The notes under the pieces were generated by a model. That model was not told where the DNA came from. It made no database searches and was given only the letters and a program-made list of their open reading frames with translations. This document shows, in pieces, positions 44,101-55,118 of a stretch of 64,000 nucleotides of DNA. Position 1 is the first letter of the stretch. Each line of letters starts with the position of its first letter. The stretch is from Hypomesus transpacificus (Eukaryota; Chordata; Actinopteri; Osmeriformes; Osmeridae). Made by a program: the position numbers and the translations under genes. Location of the stretch: contig NC_061064.1 in the NCBI RefSeq assembly GCF_021917145.1, positions 4,860,098 through 4,924,097 of the forward strand. The letters run 5' to 3'.

Positions 44101-47100
44101 TCTGCCAACACTAACCCTAAGCACACCACTCATCCATACACCAACACCTGAACGCTGGATGTATGGGGGCTGATGTGTGTGCGGTTCGTTGTGTATGCCA
44201 TTCTGTGTGGTGTTTTGCCTGGCTATGATGTGGACTGATACAGTGAGCTGGCTGAATCATCTGTGTGTGTGGGTGGGCCATGGGGTGAGCTTGAGCTAAC
44301 CACCATCTAAATGAATGAATTTGGCAAATGTTAAACATATAGCAGCACCCACACAACCCACGCCACACTTTATGTAAACAAGATTACTGAACAACATTTA
44401 TAAGAATAACGCAAGTAAAACAGATGTCAAATAGAACAAGGGAAACGTGTTGCTCTCAGGAGGCGGCTGGATAAAAGGAGCACATATTGGCACAATGGAT
44501 CCTGACTCTGGCTAAATCTACAAACCTTCCTTATCTCATCCTTATTTTGTTCTGTCTCTGTTATTGTTTAACAAGATGCTTAAGCAGCCCACAGAGCCAT
44601 GTGACTATGTTTTGAATGATCAGCAGCGTGGCGGGCGAGGCTAGTCTTTACTCACACACTGACTGTGCCCGTAAAAAAAAGTGGTTCGCGCACGGATCAA
44701 ATTTTAGGGGCATATGCGAGTAAAATAGTTGCACTGTAGAGCCCTGGCTCTTATTATTGAGGCTGATTATAGTCAACGATGGATACTTGCTACGAAGTTG
44801 GGGTGCGCTGACTGCGCTCACCATGCATACCTTGGGTGGAGGGGGAAGATTGTCCGGCAGCTGGAGTTGACACCGTTGCTTCTCAAAGACAAATGCATTT
44901 TACCTTTAGCTGGTGCACAACGTTGAGGTGCTTATTGCTGTAGTATTCCCCCCCCCCCCCAAATTTGGTAATTTTATTAGACAATCTATGTATGTTTGTG
45001 CACCAGTGATTAGATTTAAATGACATGACTTGTCTCTCGAGACAAGTTACATCATATTAGCCTACCTAGTCTCAATAGAGGTATCGATAAGCTCAGACCT
45101 TATTGATCTTCGGGTTTTGAGACATTTGGAACCGGGTCCTTAGAGAACCGGGTATCGATCCCCATCCCTAGAAGATGGAGTGGTTTCTGGGATGGATTTG
45201 GAGTGGTTGCTGTGTAGATGACAAAGATTTGCTTCCGTGGCTGCTGTTGATTGACAAGTGTAACCTCCAATCGAGTGCTGCTGACTTGGCCTGGCCTGTG
45301 TTTCTAACCTCCCTGCTTGGTGTGCTCTAACCCCCCTCCAATACGTGACTTCCGACCTTTGATCCTCGGCATCTCTGTCCCTCAGTTCTGGCCAAGATGG
45401 CCACCCTGACCCCATCAACTCTGAAGAGTTGATTGTAGCCCCGCCTCCTCCCTGGCCCTTCTCCTCCACAGAGAGCTCTGCTCCCGGTCAGGAATCAACC
45501 AATGTCCTGGCAGCATTTATCACTGTCAAACCACCGGTGGCTGATGAGGAAGCAGACGTCAAAGATTTGACCAAGAAGAACAAGCCCTCTCAACCTGCCT
45601 TTGCCCCGCTCAAAACACACTTAATAGCAGACAAGCCACCATTGGCCGAACCAGAACCTGACTTTGATGACATCATAGATAAATCCAGTCAGACTGCAGG
45701 AGGCTTCTTTATGGAAGAGAAGGTGGAATCTAAGGTGGACACCATCAAGAGGTCTCCTCGGGACTCGATGGTCGAGGAAGGAGGGTAAGGGAACATTTAC
45801 ATGCAAACACAAACACCCCAATATCAAACATACACACATGCTGGAGTGTCTCCCCGTCATCTCAATCAAGTTCTGTTATAAAATGTATACACGTATCATC
45901 CTCAACAAACACGCACGCACACAGACATACAGACTTTGATCATGTGAGTACTCATGGTACTTTTCAGTTTGGTGACCCTTGCTGTTCCTCCTTTCTCCAG
46001 ATGCAAACAGAGAGCCAATCAAACCCCATCTGAAAGAAAAGTTGCTGCAATGGACCAATCAGAAGAGGGCAGAGAGGATGGGCATAAAGAGATGCAATCA
46101 AAAGCTGATAACAAACCATGTGACATCATGGAGAGACCTCTGAAAGACAGACCAGAGGAGGAGAGCATGAGACTCCCAGGTCACGATGAGGACAATAGGT
46201 CAGATGAGGACAAGGAGAAGATAAAAAGCCTGTCTGGTTATTCACTGTTATCAGGATGTTCTCCAGAGACACAGCCTCAAAGTCTCATTCATGCACCTGA
46301 AGTACGGCCTAGCTTCACCCACAAACCGGAAGAAACAGCTAGCTTGACTCATAAGCCTGACGAAACAGCTAACTTGACTCACAAGCCTGAAGAAACAGCT
46401 AACATGACTCATAAGCCTGAAGAAACAGCTAACTTGACCCACAAGACTGCAGAAACACCTAGATTCTCAGAGAAACCCAAGGAAACACCCAATTCCTGCC
46501 AAAAACCTGAGAAAATATCGAGTTTTTCCCACAAACACAAAGAAACACTTAACTTCTCTGACAAACATAAGGAAACACCCAGCCTCTTCCACACACCCGC
46601 TGAGGTAGCTGATGTGCCTGCTCAACAGCCCCCTCCGGTGGTGAAGAGCAGCACCTTCGCCATCAGGCCTCCTTGGACTCAGGAGAAAAAGGAGGAACAG
46701 ACAAACCAACCAGCAGCAGAGCCCAATGCTCAAGAGAATCCACAGACACGGACCGTGCAGGTCCCCCTGTGGAAGGTTCTAGAGGAGAGAACACAGCAGG
46801 AGGACATCCTCAGAGGAGAACCATCATTAGACCTAGACTTAGGAACAGGGTAAGTATCGGTGGAGAACGTGTGCCTGCATGTGTGTGTCTGCTGAGGTTG
46901 AAAGGCAGTGTAACAGGGTAACACTCCTGTGTTTGGCTCTCAGCTCAGACAGAGACAACGCTAACAGTCTAGAAGCTGTCCAGTTAATCATCGTTGAAGA
47001 ACGAGAGCTTCCTCCAACTCCACCTCCTGCCCCACCCACCCCCCAGTCCACCATCCCTCCCATCGCCCCACCCACAACCCAGTCCACCATCCCTCCCATC

Positions 47101-50100
47101 GCCCCACCCACCACCCAGCCCACCATCCAGCCCACTACCCTTTCCTGTACCCCGCCCTCCACCCCGACCCCTGCCACCTCCACCCCCACCACTACCATCT
47201 CTACAGGCCCAGCTTCCCAGCCATCGGTAAAGGACAAGTGTGAGGAGCATGAGAGAAACCTCTCTCCGCCTCCTGAAGAGGTCTGTGCGGAGCATGTCAT
47301 AGTGTCCGGGCTGGAGTCGACGACCAGGACCACGGGGTCTGTCCCAGGCCGCTCCCTGCAGCTGGACCCCCTGCCGGCCTTAGAGTCAGACCCCCCCTGT
47401 GGAGGACAGGAGGTGGAGGGAGACGACACGCGGCAACCATCCGACAGTGAGGGGGGGAATGTTTTTCAACCGTCCAATAGCGAGACAGTGTGTGAGGCGG
47501 AGAGGCCGCTGTGGGCGGCCCTGGAGGAGACGAGGAGAGAGCGAGGGGCGGGGCCAGGGAGCTTGGCGCCTCTGACAACCGTGACGAGTTCTTCCTTGGG
47601 GGGGTGAGTCTCAGAGTGTGTGTCTCCCCGACCCCCAAAGCAGCATGGCATCACCCCATCGAGATACCTAAACCCACTAGGTACTAGAACACTAGATACA
47701 CATGTAGCTAATACAGTACACTACCCACAAGTCCAAACCAGGCATGTTTGTAGTGCTGTGCTGCTGCGTATTGTGTCTAGATAGTAAAGCGGCTTTGGAA
47801 AGTTTAATTGGTTTGGATATCTAACTTTTTAGTTAAATGATCCCCGTTACTTGCCGGTGTCAAACCAGCTACCAGACAATAATTTATCGCGTTCACTGTG
47901 TGTGTATGTGTACGCTTTTGTGTGTGTGTGTGGCAGTCGCTGTGTAGCCAAGGAGATTCCTCCTCCTTCACAGACCCCTCCCCCCTCAGATGACGCCACA
48001 CATACAGACGTAGCGGTGACTGACAGCTCAGTAGCCTATCAGGATTCTGAAGCAGGGAAGGAGGAGGGGCGGCAGGAAGCGTCCGTGGGCCTCATCACAG
48101 CGTTAGTGGGGGTCCTGTATCGGGGGTGAGTCAGCCTTGGGGGGTTGGTGGCAGCAGCATACTTTAGAGAACTCTGGATGCTTCTGCATGGCGTCACACA
48201 CAACCTGTCCAACTACACACTCTGCTGGTAAAAACATGTCACTACAACAACACTTTGAAACACCGGATGGATGTAGCAATATGTGTCTAAAATTGAGTCC
48301 GGAAGTTGACGCTGTTGATAGATGTGAGCTGCATCCCTCATGCCTGCAGTAAAGTCAGTGAATTCATCATTCACGTACAGAATCTAGGTACCTAAACATC
48401 TGTCCCAACCTCCCACCTCCAGCTATGAGACAATGGCGTCCATCCTACAGCCTTCCGTCCAGAAACAGGTACCAGACGCTGACCAGCCCTTTCCCTCTGA
48501 CCTGAACATACTGCCCCCTGCGGCCTTCTCTGATACTGCAGAGGAGCAGCCAATCACGGGACAGGACGGTCCACTGGACTCGTCATTGGTCTTAGAGATA
48601 AACAGGAAGGAGCTTTCGGAGCTGTTGTCGCGTCGGTGGTCCTCTAAACCCAGCTTGGTGGACCGTCTGAGACAGGCTGCCATAGAGCAGGAGATGACCA
48701 ATGAAATGGTCTCTGGTCCTGATGAGACCATGCCTCCATACCCATCTCAGACAGAAAATAGAGAAACGCACAGAGCAGAGAGAGAGACCGGCAGCAGAGA
48801 GCGAGATACAAACATAGCGGAGGAAAAGTCAGAAGCTGAGAGAGACAGAGCAGAAACCCATCCGAAGAGGCCAGAGACAGACAGAGCAGAAAGGACAGGC
48901 AGACTAGACACAGAGTCAGCACCGCTGGAGAGCGCCAACGCTAGCAGCTGCGGAGAGGCGTGGCCTCCTCTAAAAGAGGTGGAGCTGGACGATATAGCCT
49001 ATGAGGAGTTTCTGGAGGCCCCCGAACCTCCCCCTTTGTCTGGACCTCGACCAATCCTGCTGAAGAAGGAGGAGGAGAAGGGGGAGGAGCTGGAGTTTGA
49101 GCTGGGGCAGGAGGACCTGGGAACCGTCTGGTCGGCTGAGCTGTACATGGAGGGGGGCGGGGGGTAAGTGAAGTCAATGGGGCTGATGCCTGTTGAATGG
49201 AGATGCTTGGTCATGGTGGGTTTTCCGGCTTGAAATATCGAAGGCTTCCTGAGCTTCTTGAGTGTTAATTCGGTGTGCTGACGCGCTCTTCAAACCTGTT
49301 TGTGGTTGAGAGTTACTGAGATGTTCCATTGAGTTTGACTGAACTTCTGTGCATCTTCTCTTGATCATTGTTGTGTGCCTCTATGTAAGGTTTGAGCTGA
49401 ACGCTGCTGTGGATGCATGTTCCATCCCTGTAGAGATCTGTCTGGTGTTGTTTGTGAAGTGGTGGGTTTGAAGCATGTTCCATACTGTGGTTGCTGAATC
49501 TACAGTAATCTGATGCGCTGTGGACAGTGACAGTGGTCTGCTGTGGCCAGTTGTGCTGTGTATATGGTCCCAGCTTGTCAGTAGCGGGCAGTGTGGTGTG
49601 TGCTCGTCATTCAGAACATGCCAGATTAGGAGGTTGACCTCCTTCTCTGTCTCCCAGCCCAGAGTCTGCTCAGGACCTCTCCGGTCTCCATGGTGCAGCC
49701 AATCACAACACTTCATCTGAACATGCTCCCCTTTGGCCCCTCCCCCCACCTGTACCACTACAGGAAGTGGGGCTATTGACAGCCAATCAGAATGTTTCAG
49801 CTTGCCTTAGCAACATAGCCAACCAACCGATGGCCACGGAAAACAGCAATTCAGGCAGTGTACTGGTGACAGACAGAGAGACAGCAGCCAATCAGGAGCC
49901 TGACGTAACCAAGGATACAGACGAGGCCATATCAGAGGCAATCAAGAGTTCTGTAGTTCCCTGGCCCCTTCCACCTCAGTCCCTTCAACCAGAAGGTTCA
50001 CCCCCTCCACCTGACTCCACCAGCAAGACCCCCCCTCCACCTGACTCCACCAGCAAGACACCCCCTCCACCTCAAACACAGTCTTACACAGACAAGACCC

Positions 50101-53100
50101 ACTCTTCGCTGACACTCCCAGATATAGCCACCAGCACCTCTCAAAGACACTCGGTCACTAAGACCTCTGACTCACACACCGAAGACCCTGTCTCGAAGAA
50201 CCAAAGTCTCCTTGAGGAGGAGAGATTCCTATTGGCCAAGTTACTCCAGATGGGAGGCGACACTGAGGAGGCTCCTGTCCCCGCCCCCCGGTGCAGGAAA
50301 CGCCTCATCCCTTGTTTACATGACAATGACCCCCTGGTCATCCAGTTGCAAACTAGCACGGACACTGTAAGCCATTTAGAAGATCATAATAGGACTTACA
50401 AGTCAGAGGATTGGGCGGCTAGGGTATCTGCAGAGGATCAATGCTCCTCATTGGCTGAGGCAGGGGAGCCTGCTGAAAGTGTGGTGTGTGGAGCAAGTGT
50501 TGAGCTGGAAGATGAGAGGCTGGAGCAAAACTCCGTCCTGCTATCTATGGAAAACACATTAGGGGGGTCGGAGCTAAAGTAAGACTAACCCCCATGTCAG
50601 ATCCTCTGAGTCTACACCACACACCATCTCGCACTGACACACCGGGTCAGACACCCTACATACTAACACTGTGTCTCTGGCTGTTTCTGCAGGCCAGACC
50701 TTCCTGTTCCTGCGAGACGTTCCAAGAAACAGTCAGAGCCCGCCCCCTGCCCTGCTGACTCCACCCCCAGCCCTGCTGATTCCACCCCTACACCTGCTGA
50801 CTCCACCCTCAGCCCTGCTGACTCCACCCCTACACCTGCTGACTCCACCCCCAGCCCTGCTGACTCCGCCCCTACACCTGCTGACTCGACCCCTTCCCCT
50901 GCTGACTCCACCCCTACAACTGCTGACTCCACCCCCAGCCGTGCTGACTCCAGCCCCAGCCCTGCTGACTCCACCCCCAGCCCTGCTGACACCACCCCCA
51001 GCCCTGCTGATTCCACCTCAACATCAGTCCCCAACAGAGACCTTGTCCAGACCCCTCTCGCCAGCTCAGACGAGGGGCAGATGTCGTCTAAAAGCCAGAG
51101 TCCTACAGAGAAGGACGTGTCTATTGCTGTTGTACCTCCCCGACGTAGCAAGAGGAAAAGCCCTCCCCTTCCTGTAAAATCTCAGGAAGTGACCTCAGAT
51201 CCTGCGGTGACCCCTGAACCTAGGGTGATGCAGGTCAGGGACGAGGCTGATGGGAAGAAAGAGACTGCTTCTCAGGAGGTAATACTCACTTACTCACTAA
51301 CTCGCTTACTCACTCACTCACACATTCACACTCACTCACTCATTCTTCTCCTTCTCCTTCCCTGTCAAGGTGTCTAATGTGGACACTGCAGACCTGGTGA
51401 GTTCCAGCCAGTCTCTGCTACAGTGGTGCCAGGAAGTCACACAAGGTCACCGGGGAGTAAAGGTTACCAACTTCAGCACTTCCTGGCGTAACGGCCTGGC
51501 CTTCTGTGCCATCCTGCACCACTTCCACCCTAAACTGATGTAAGAGACGTCTAATGTTTTGCTTTGTCTTATCTTGTTTGCGTGTCTGTTAGCGTAGCAT
51601 CTCTGACACAGGATGTTTTTGTGAAATGGTTAGTTTTCACACTTTTTATGGCTATTTTATCAACAGCACTCACTCCAAATGTGTTTGATTGCCTCTGTTT
51701 CTCTCAGAGAATTTGAGAAGCTGGACCCTCATGACATCAAGTTCAACAACAGGAAGGTAAAAAGCCACACTGTGAAAACAGTATGTTCTCTTAGCAGTAT
51801 TCAGGAGTTTGAGTTTGTTGCCATCCACAGATCTAATGTTGTCGTCATTATTATGGGCTGCAGGCGTTCGATGGCTTTGCAGGACTGGGCATCTCCCGTC
51901 TGCTGGAGCCATCAGACATGGTCCTGCTGTCGGTGCCCGACCGACTCATCGTCATGACGTACCTGAGCCAGATCCGCTCCCACTTCACGGGGCAGGAGCT
52001 CAGCGTCCTCCAGATAGAACACAACAGCAGCCAGACCAGCTACACGCTGACGCAGCCCACACCCAGCCAGCCCAGCGATGTGGAGGCCGCCACGGCCTTC
52101 TGCGTCCGCAAGCTCCAGGAGGGAGGCGCCGGTGAGGGAGAGGCCAGGGAGGGAGAAGCCGGAGGAGGGGAGCAGAAGGTGAAGACCAACGGCAGTCTGG
52201 TGGCCCCTCCCAGGACCAAAAGACTACCCAAGGTGGATGACAGGGGAGGAGTTGGGGAGAAGGAAAGGCGAGGTGGAGAAGGGGAGGTTTCCAAGACCCC
52301 GGTTGCTCCCCCTAGGCCTCTGGCCTCAGCCGCCAAGTCTGGGCTGGGTCAGGTGAGAGACGCCGACCTGCTGAAGAAGAGGCGGCAGAAAATCAGGAGC
52401 CAGTCCATGGAATCTGAAGACACTCCCACCATCCAGGTACCAGCTAGCCAGACTTCCAGGGGCTTTACAACACTCAACCCCCCCCACCATCCCTCCCCCC
52501 CACCACCCATCCCCCGTGTGGGCAACATTCAAGTCAAATGTCTCCAGCAACTTGATAAATAACATGATTGTTCTGTCTCATGTCCCAGCATGACGGTGTT
52601 CCGAGCGAAGTCACAAACGGCTCCTCAGCAGCCAGAGAGAACGCAGAACCAGGTGAGTGTTGGAACAACAAAAATGATTTATATGATGAGTTTGGGTTTG
52701 TGAAACTCCTTAGAAGGCAGGAAATTCCAAAGACCACATATACCTAACTGAAACAATGTAGGCTTTTCCGATAGGTTGCTGTGGGTTTGCTTGTGTGGAA
52801 TGTTCCTGTGTGTGTTTTCAGGAGCGCAGAGAGCATCGAAGGCTCAGGAGTTTATCGTGAACAAGGAAGAGGCAACCATGGTCAGTCACAAATTCTTACT
52901 ATCCCTATATATTCTGTATTGCTCTATGTACAGTACTGTATATACTGTCTATCTGCCTATCATAGTCTTTTACTCGCTTCCCTACTCTTTCCCCCTCTAA
53001 TCCTTTGACTTCTCTTTTCCCCTCTCTGTTTTTCTGTCTTTTATTTTAAATCCATCATTTTATCTATTATTTTCCACTTCCATGTATTGTCTCATCTGCA

Positions 53101-54281
53101 TGTTTGTCTGTCTGGTTCATGTTGTGTGTGTGTCTTTGTGTGTGTGTGTGTGTGTGCGTCTTTGTGTGTGTGTGTCAGCAACTCCAGGACACTAACCAGT
53201 ACGTGCTAAGTGAACTCCAGGCATTAGAGACGGAGCAAAGGCACATCGACAGCCGAGCGGGCGTAGTGGAGAGACGCCTCCGTCGCCTGATGGAGACAGG
53301 TGAGGCCATTAGAGGGAGACGGGTGAGGCCATTAGAGGGAGACGGGTGAGGCCATTAGAGGGAGACGGGTGAGGCCATTGGAAGGAGACGGGTGAGGCCA
53401 TTAGAGGGAGACGGGTGAGGCCATTAGAGGGAGACGGGTGAGGCCATTAGAGGGAGACGGGTGAGGCCATTAGAGGGAGACGGGTGAGGCCATTAGAGGG
53501 AGACGGGTGGGAGAGGCACGCGCAACGTCGTATGAAGAAGCCGGGCCGTGTGGGTGTCCTCTGATAAGGTTGTCCTCCGTCCTACCAGGAAGTGATCGCG
53601 AGGAAGAGGAACGTCTGATCCAGGAGTGGTTTACTTTGGTCAACAAGAAGAATGCTTTGATCAGGAGACAGGACAACCTGGAGTCACTGTGAGGCGTATT
53701 CCTCAACCTAACTACACTCTGACTTCAATACAAGCTAACTTGAACTTCAGTCTAACCTTGACTGTTTGCTGGCGGGCCAACCTGTGCTCTAGTTTCTGTA
53801 TAACTCCATCTCCTTGTTTTCCAGGCAAGAGGAACAGGATCTGGAGAGACGCTTTGAGCTGCTGAACCGAGAACTCAGAGTCATGATGGCTATAGAAGGT
53901 GAGGTCCGACATAGGTGATTCCTCTCCCTTTTTCTTCTCCACAATCCTCTCCTCTTCATCCTCTCTGCCCCATTCCTCCTCTCCTCTTCAGACTGGCAGA
54001 AGACAAGTGCCCAGCAGCACAGGGAGCAGCTGCTGCTACAGGAGCTGGTGTCTCTTGTCAACCAGCGAGATGAGCTGGTTAGAGACATGGATGCCAAAGA
54101 GAGAGGGTAAGTGTGTGTGTGAGAGTGAAAAAGCCAGAAAGCTGAGTACGTCCCGACAGCCTTTCGTCACATTCTCTCACTGTGTGTTTTCAGGGCTCTG
54201 GAGGAAGACGAGCGCCTGGAGCGAGGTCTGGAGCTGAGAAGAAGGAAGTACAGCAATAAGGAAAAATGTGTTCTCCAGTGA
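37326..54281 (+). CDS. ehbp1l1: EH domain-binding protein 1-like 1
   Basis: Rab8/Rab10 effector of endosomal recycling and apical transport. There are 29 coding exons, all phases consistent, about 2608 aa: 37326-37429, 39702-39759, 39962-40057, 40200-40253, 40587-40765, 40905-41041, 41180-41254, 41724-42368, 42754-42831, 42940-43104, 43416-43691, 43837-44038, 45386-45784, 46001-46849, 46944-47603, 47937-48125, 48423-49163, 49658-50578, 50693-51278, 51370-51539, 51708-51756, 51864-52436, 52589-52652, 52822-52880, 53179-53299, 53589-53688, 53825-53898, 53992-54106 and 54194-54281. Domains in order: N-terminal C2 (exons 1-5, [20 protein letters not shown]), a very long low-complexity linker (exons 6-19) with one NPF motif (42233-42241, EH-domain ligand), a calponin-homology domain (exons 20-22), a coiled bMERB Rab-binding domain (exons 25-29), and a C-terminal CVLQ prenylation box. 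The linker is longer than in human. Confidence 0.95.
37430..39701 (+). other. Large first intron of ehbp1l1
   Basis: I see no exon, repeat family or clear element in this 2.3-kb intron. First introns of this size often hold regulatory sequence, but nothing specific is visible. Confidence 0.4.
39801..39842 (+). repeat. (CA)n microsatellite, ehbp1l1 intron 2
   Basis: Interrupted CA-repeat tract of about 40 bases. Confidence 0.9.
40341..40580 (+). repeat. 10-bp minisatellite forming the 3' end of ehbp1l1 intron 4
   Basis: Exactly 24 tandem copies of the 10-mer TGTCTGCCCC, with single-base variants (CGTCTGCCCC, TGTCTTCCCC, TGTCTGCCCT). No insertion or deletion shifts the register. The array ends at the acceptor CTGCAG of exon 5, so it supplies the polypyrimidine tract. 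Confidence 0.95.
41048..41105 (+). repeat. (CA)n/(TA)n microsatellite, ehbp1l1 intron 6
   Basis: CA runs with two embedded TATATA blocks, beginning a few bases after the exon 6 donor. Confidence 0.9.
45085..45170. mobile_element. Right end of a hAT-like element in ehbp1l1 intron 12
   Basis: Ends in GGGTATCGATCCCCATCCCTA, which reads back as TAGGGATGGGG, similar to the ends of the hAT in znrd2. The matching left end was not found in 44039-45084, so the element is truncated or its start is diverged. The region upstream to about 44640 is also unlike exonic sequence. Confidence 0.4.
46309..46600 (+). repeat. Coding repeat (THKPEETAN type) in ehbp1l1 exon 14
   Basis: About nine imperfect 33-bp units encode an 11-residue pattern of the type [10 protein letters not shown], with variants [20 protein letters not shown] and [10 protein letters not shown]. 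The first five are nearly identical. It falls in the disordered linker. Confidence 0.85.
50751..51023 (+). repeat. 21-bp coding minisatellite in ehbp1l1 exon 19
   Basis: Exactly 13 units of 21 bp encode [14 protein letters not shown] heptads (variants [35 protein letters not shown]). All units keep the frame. The segment is Ser/Thr/Pro-rich and lies just before the calponin-homology domain. Confidence 0.95.
53299..53505 (+). repeat. 23-bp minisatellite at the exon 25 splice donor, ehbp1l1
   Basis: Nine tandem 23-bp units start GGTGAGGCCATTAGAGGGAG. The first unit begins at the last base of exon 25, so the real donor (ACAG|GTGAGG) is part of it. Later units repeat a donor-like ACGG|GTGAGG. 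Only the fourth unit shows clear substitutions. Confidence 0.95.
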
Positions 54282-54838
54282 GAGAGGAGAGGCGTGGTCA
54301 CTGTTGACCAATGAAGGAGCTGGATCGTGAAACCATTATTGGACGGTTGAGTTAGTGGAGAGACCCAGCCGGCAGCTGGCTGGCTGGTTGCCCCATGGTG
54401 GAGACTGTTGGGAGTGAGTTTGACCTAGAACTCTACTGCTTAAGAATAGTCTCCATGACTACTATTGAAAGTGTTGAACTATTTTTTCATAGCCTTTTTC
54501 CCTTTGTTGAACATGATATGCATGGTGTTTGAGATGGGTGCCATACGACGGGGACTTGTGGATAAAGATCAGTATCAGTCTGTTATATAAACGAGTGTCC
54601 CAGTACTAGAATTCCTTTTTGGGACCGCAACAGATTACATGTTAGAACGATTGTTCATATCAATATATGGCAGTTTCCTTGAATGTTTGTCCCGATATTG
54701 TCAAACAAATGGTTTTGTTATTTACCCGGTGTGTCATCTTGTCGTGGTACTTTCTTGTTGTGTTGTATGAAGATGCTTTTCCTTCATCCTGTGTCGGTAA
54801 TGTCCCTGTTATTTATTACCTCCAGTGTGTGCATGCTG

Positions 54839-54844
54839 AATAAA
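54839..54844 (+). terminator. ehbp1l1 polyadenylation signal AATAAA
   Basis: AATAAA about 560 bases after the stop, followed by a G/T-rich stretch (GTGTGTGG) as expected of a cleavage region. Confidence 0.75.
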
Positions 54845-54849
54845 GCGGC

Positions 54850-55023
54850 CTTGTCTGTTCAGACAGTGTGTGGTCCACTGTGTGCTGTTGCTTTGCCAGA
54901 CAGACACCCGCCTGCCTGGACCAGAACATGCTGATAGTCCGCGAGGCTCTTAAAAACGATGATACATAACATGGCCAGCAGGGGTCAAATAGTCACCAAT
55001 TACACTGACAGAGGGACAAAGAA

Positions 55024-55118
<95 letters not shown>

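Noticed and set aside
50663-51151. Long minus-strand open frame with repeated VESAGLG heptads
   Set aside because: It is the antisense shadow of the 21-bp coding minisatellite in ehbp1l1 exon 19; the plus strand carries the conserved gene with correct splice sites.
53299-53505. CRISPR-like regular repeats
   Set aside because: Units are directly adjacent with no unique spacers, in a vertebrate intron; it is a minisatellite.
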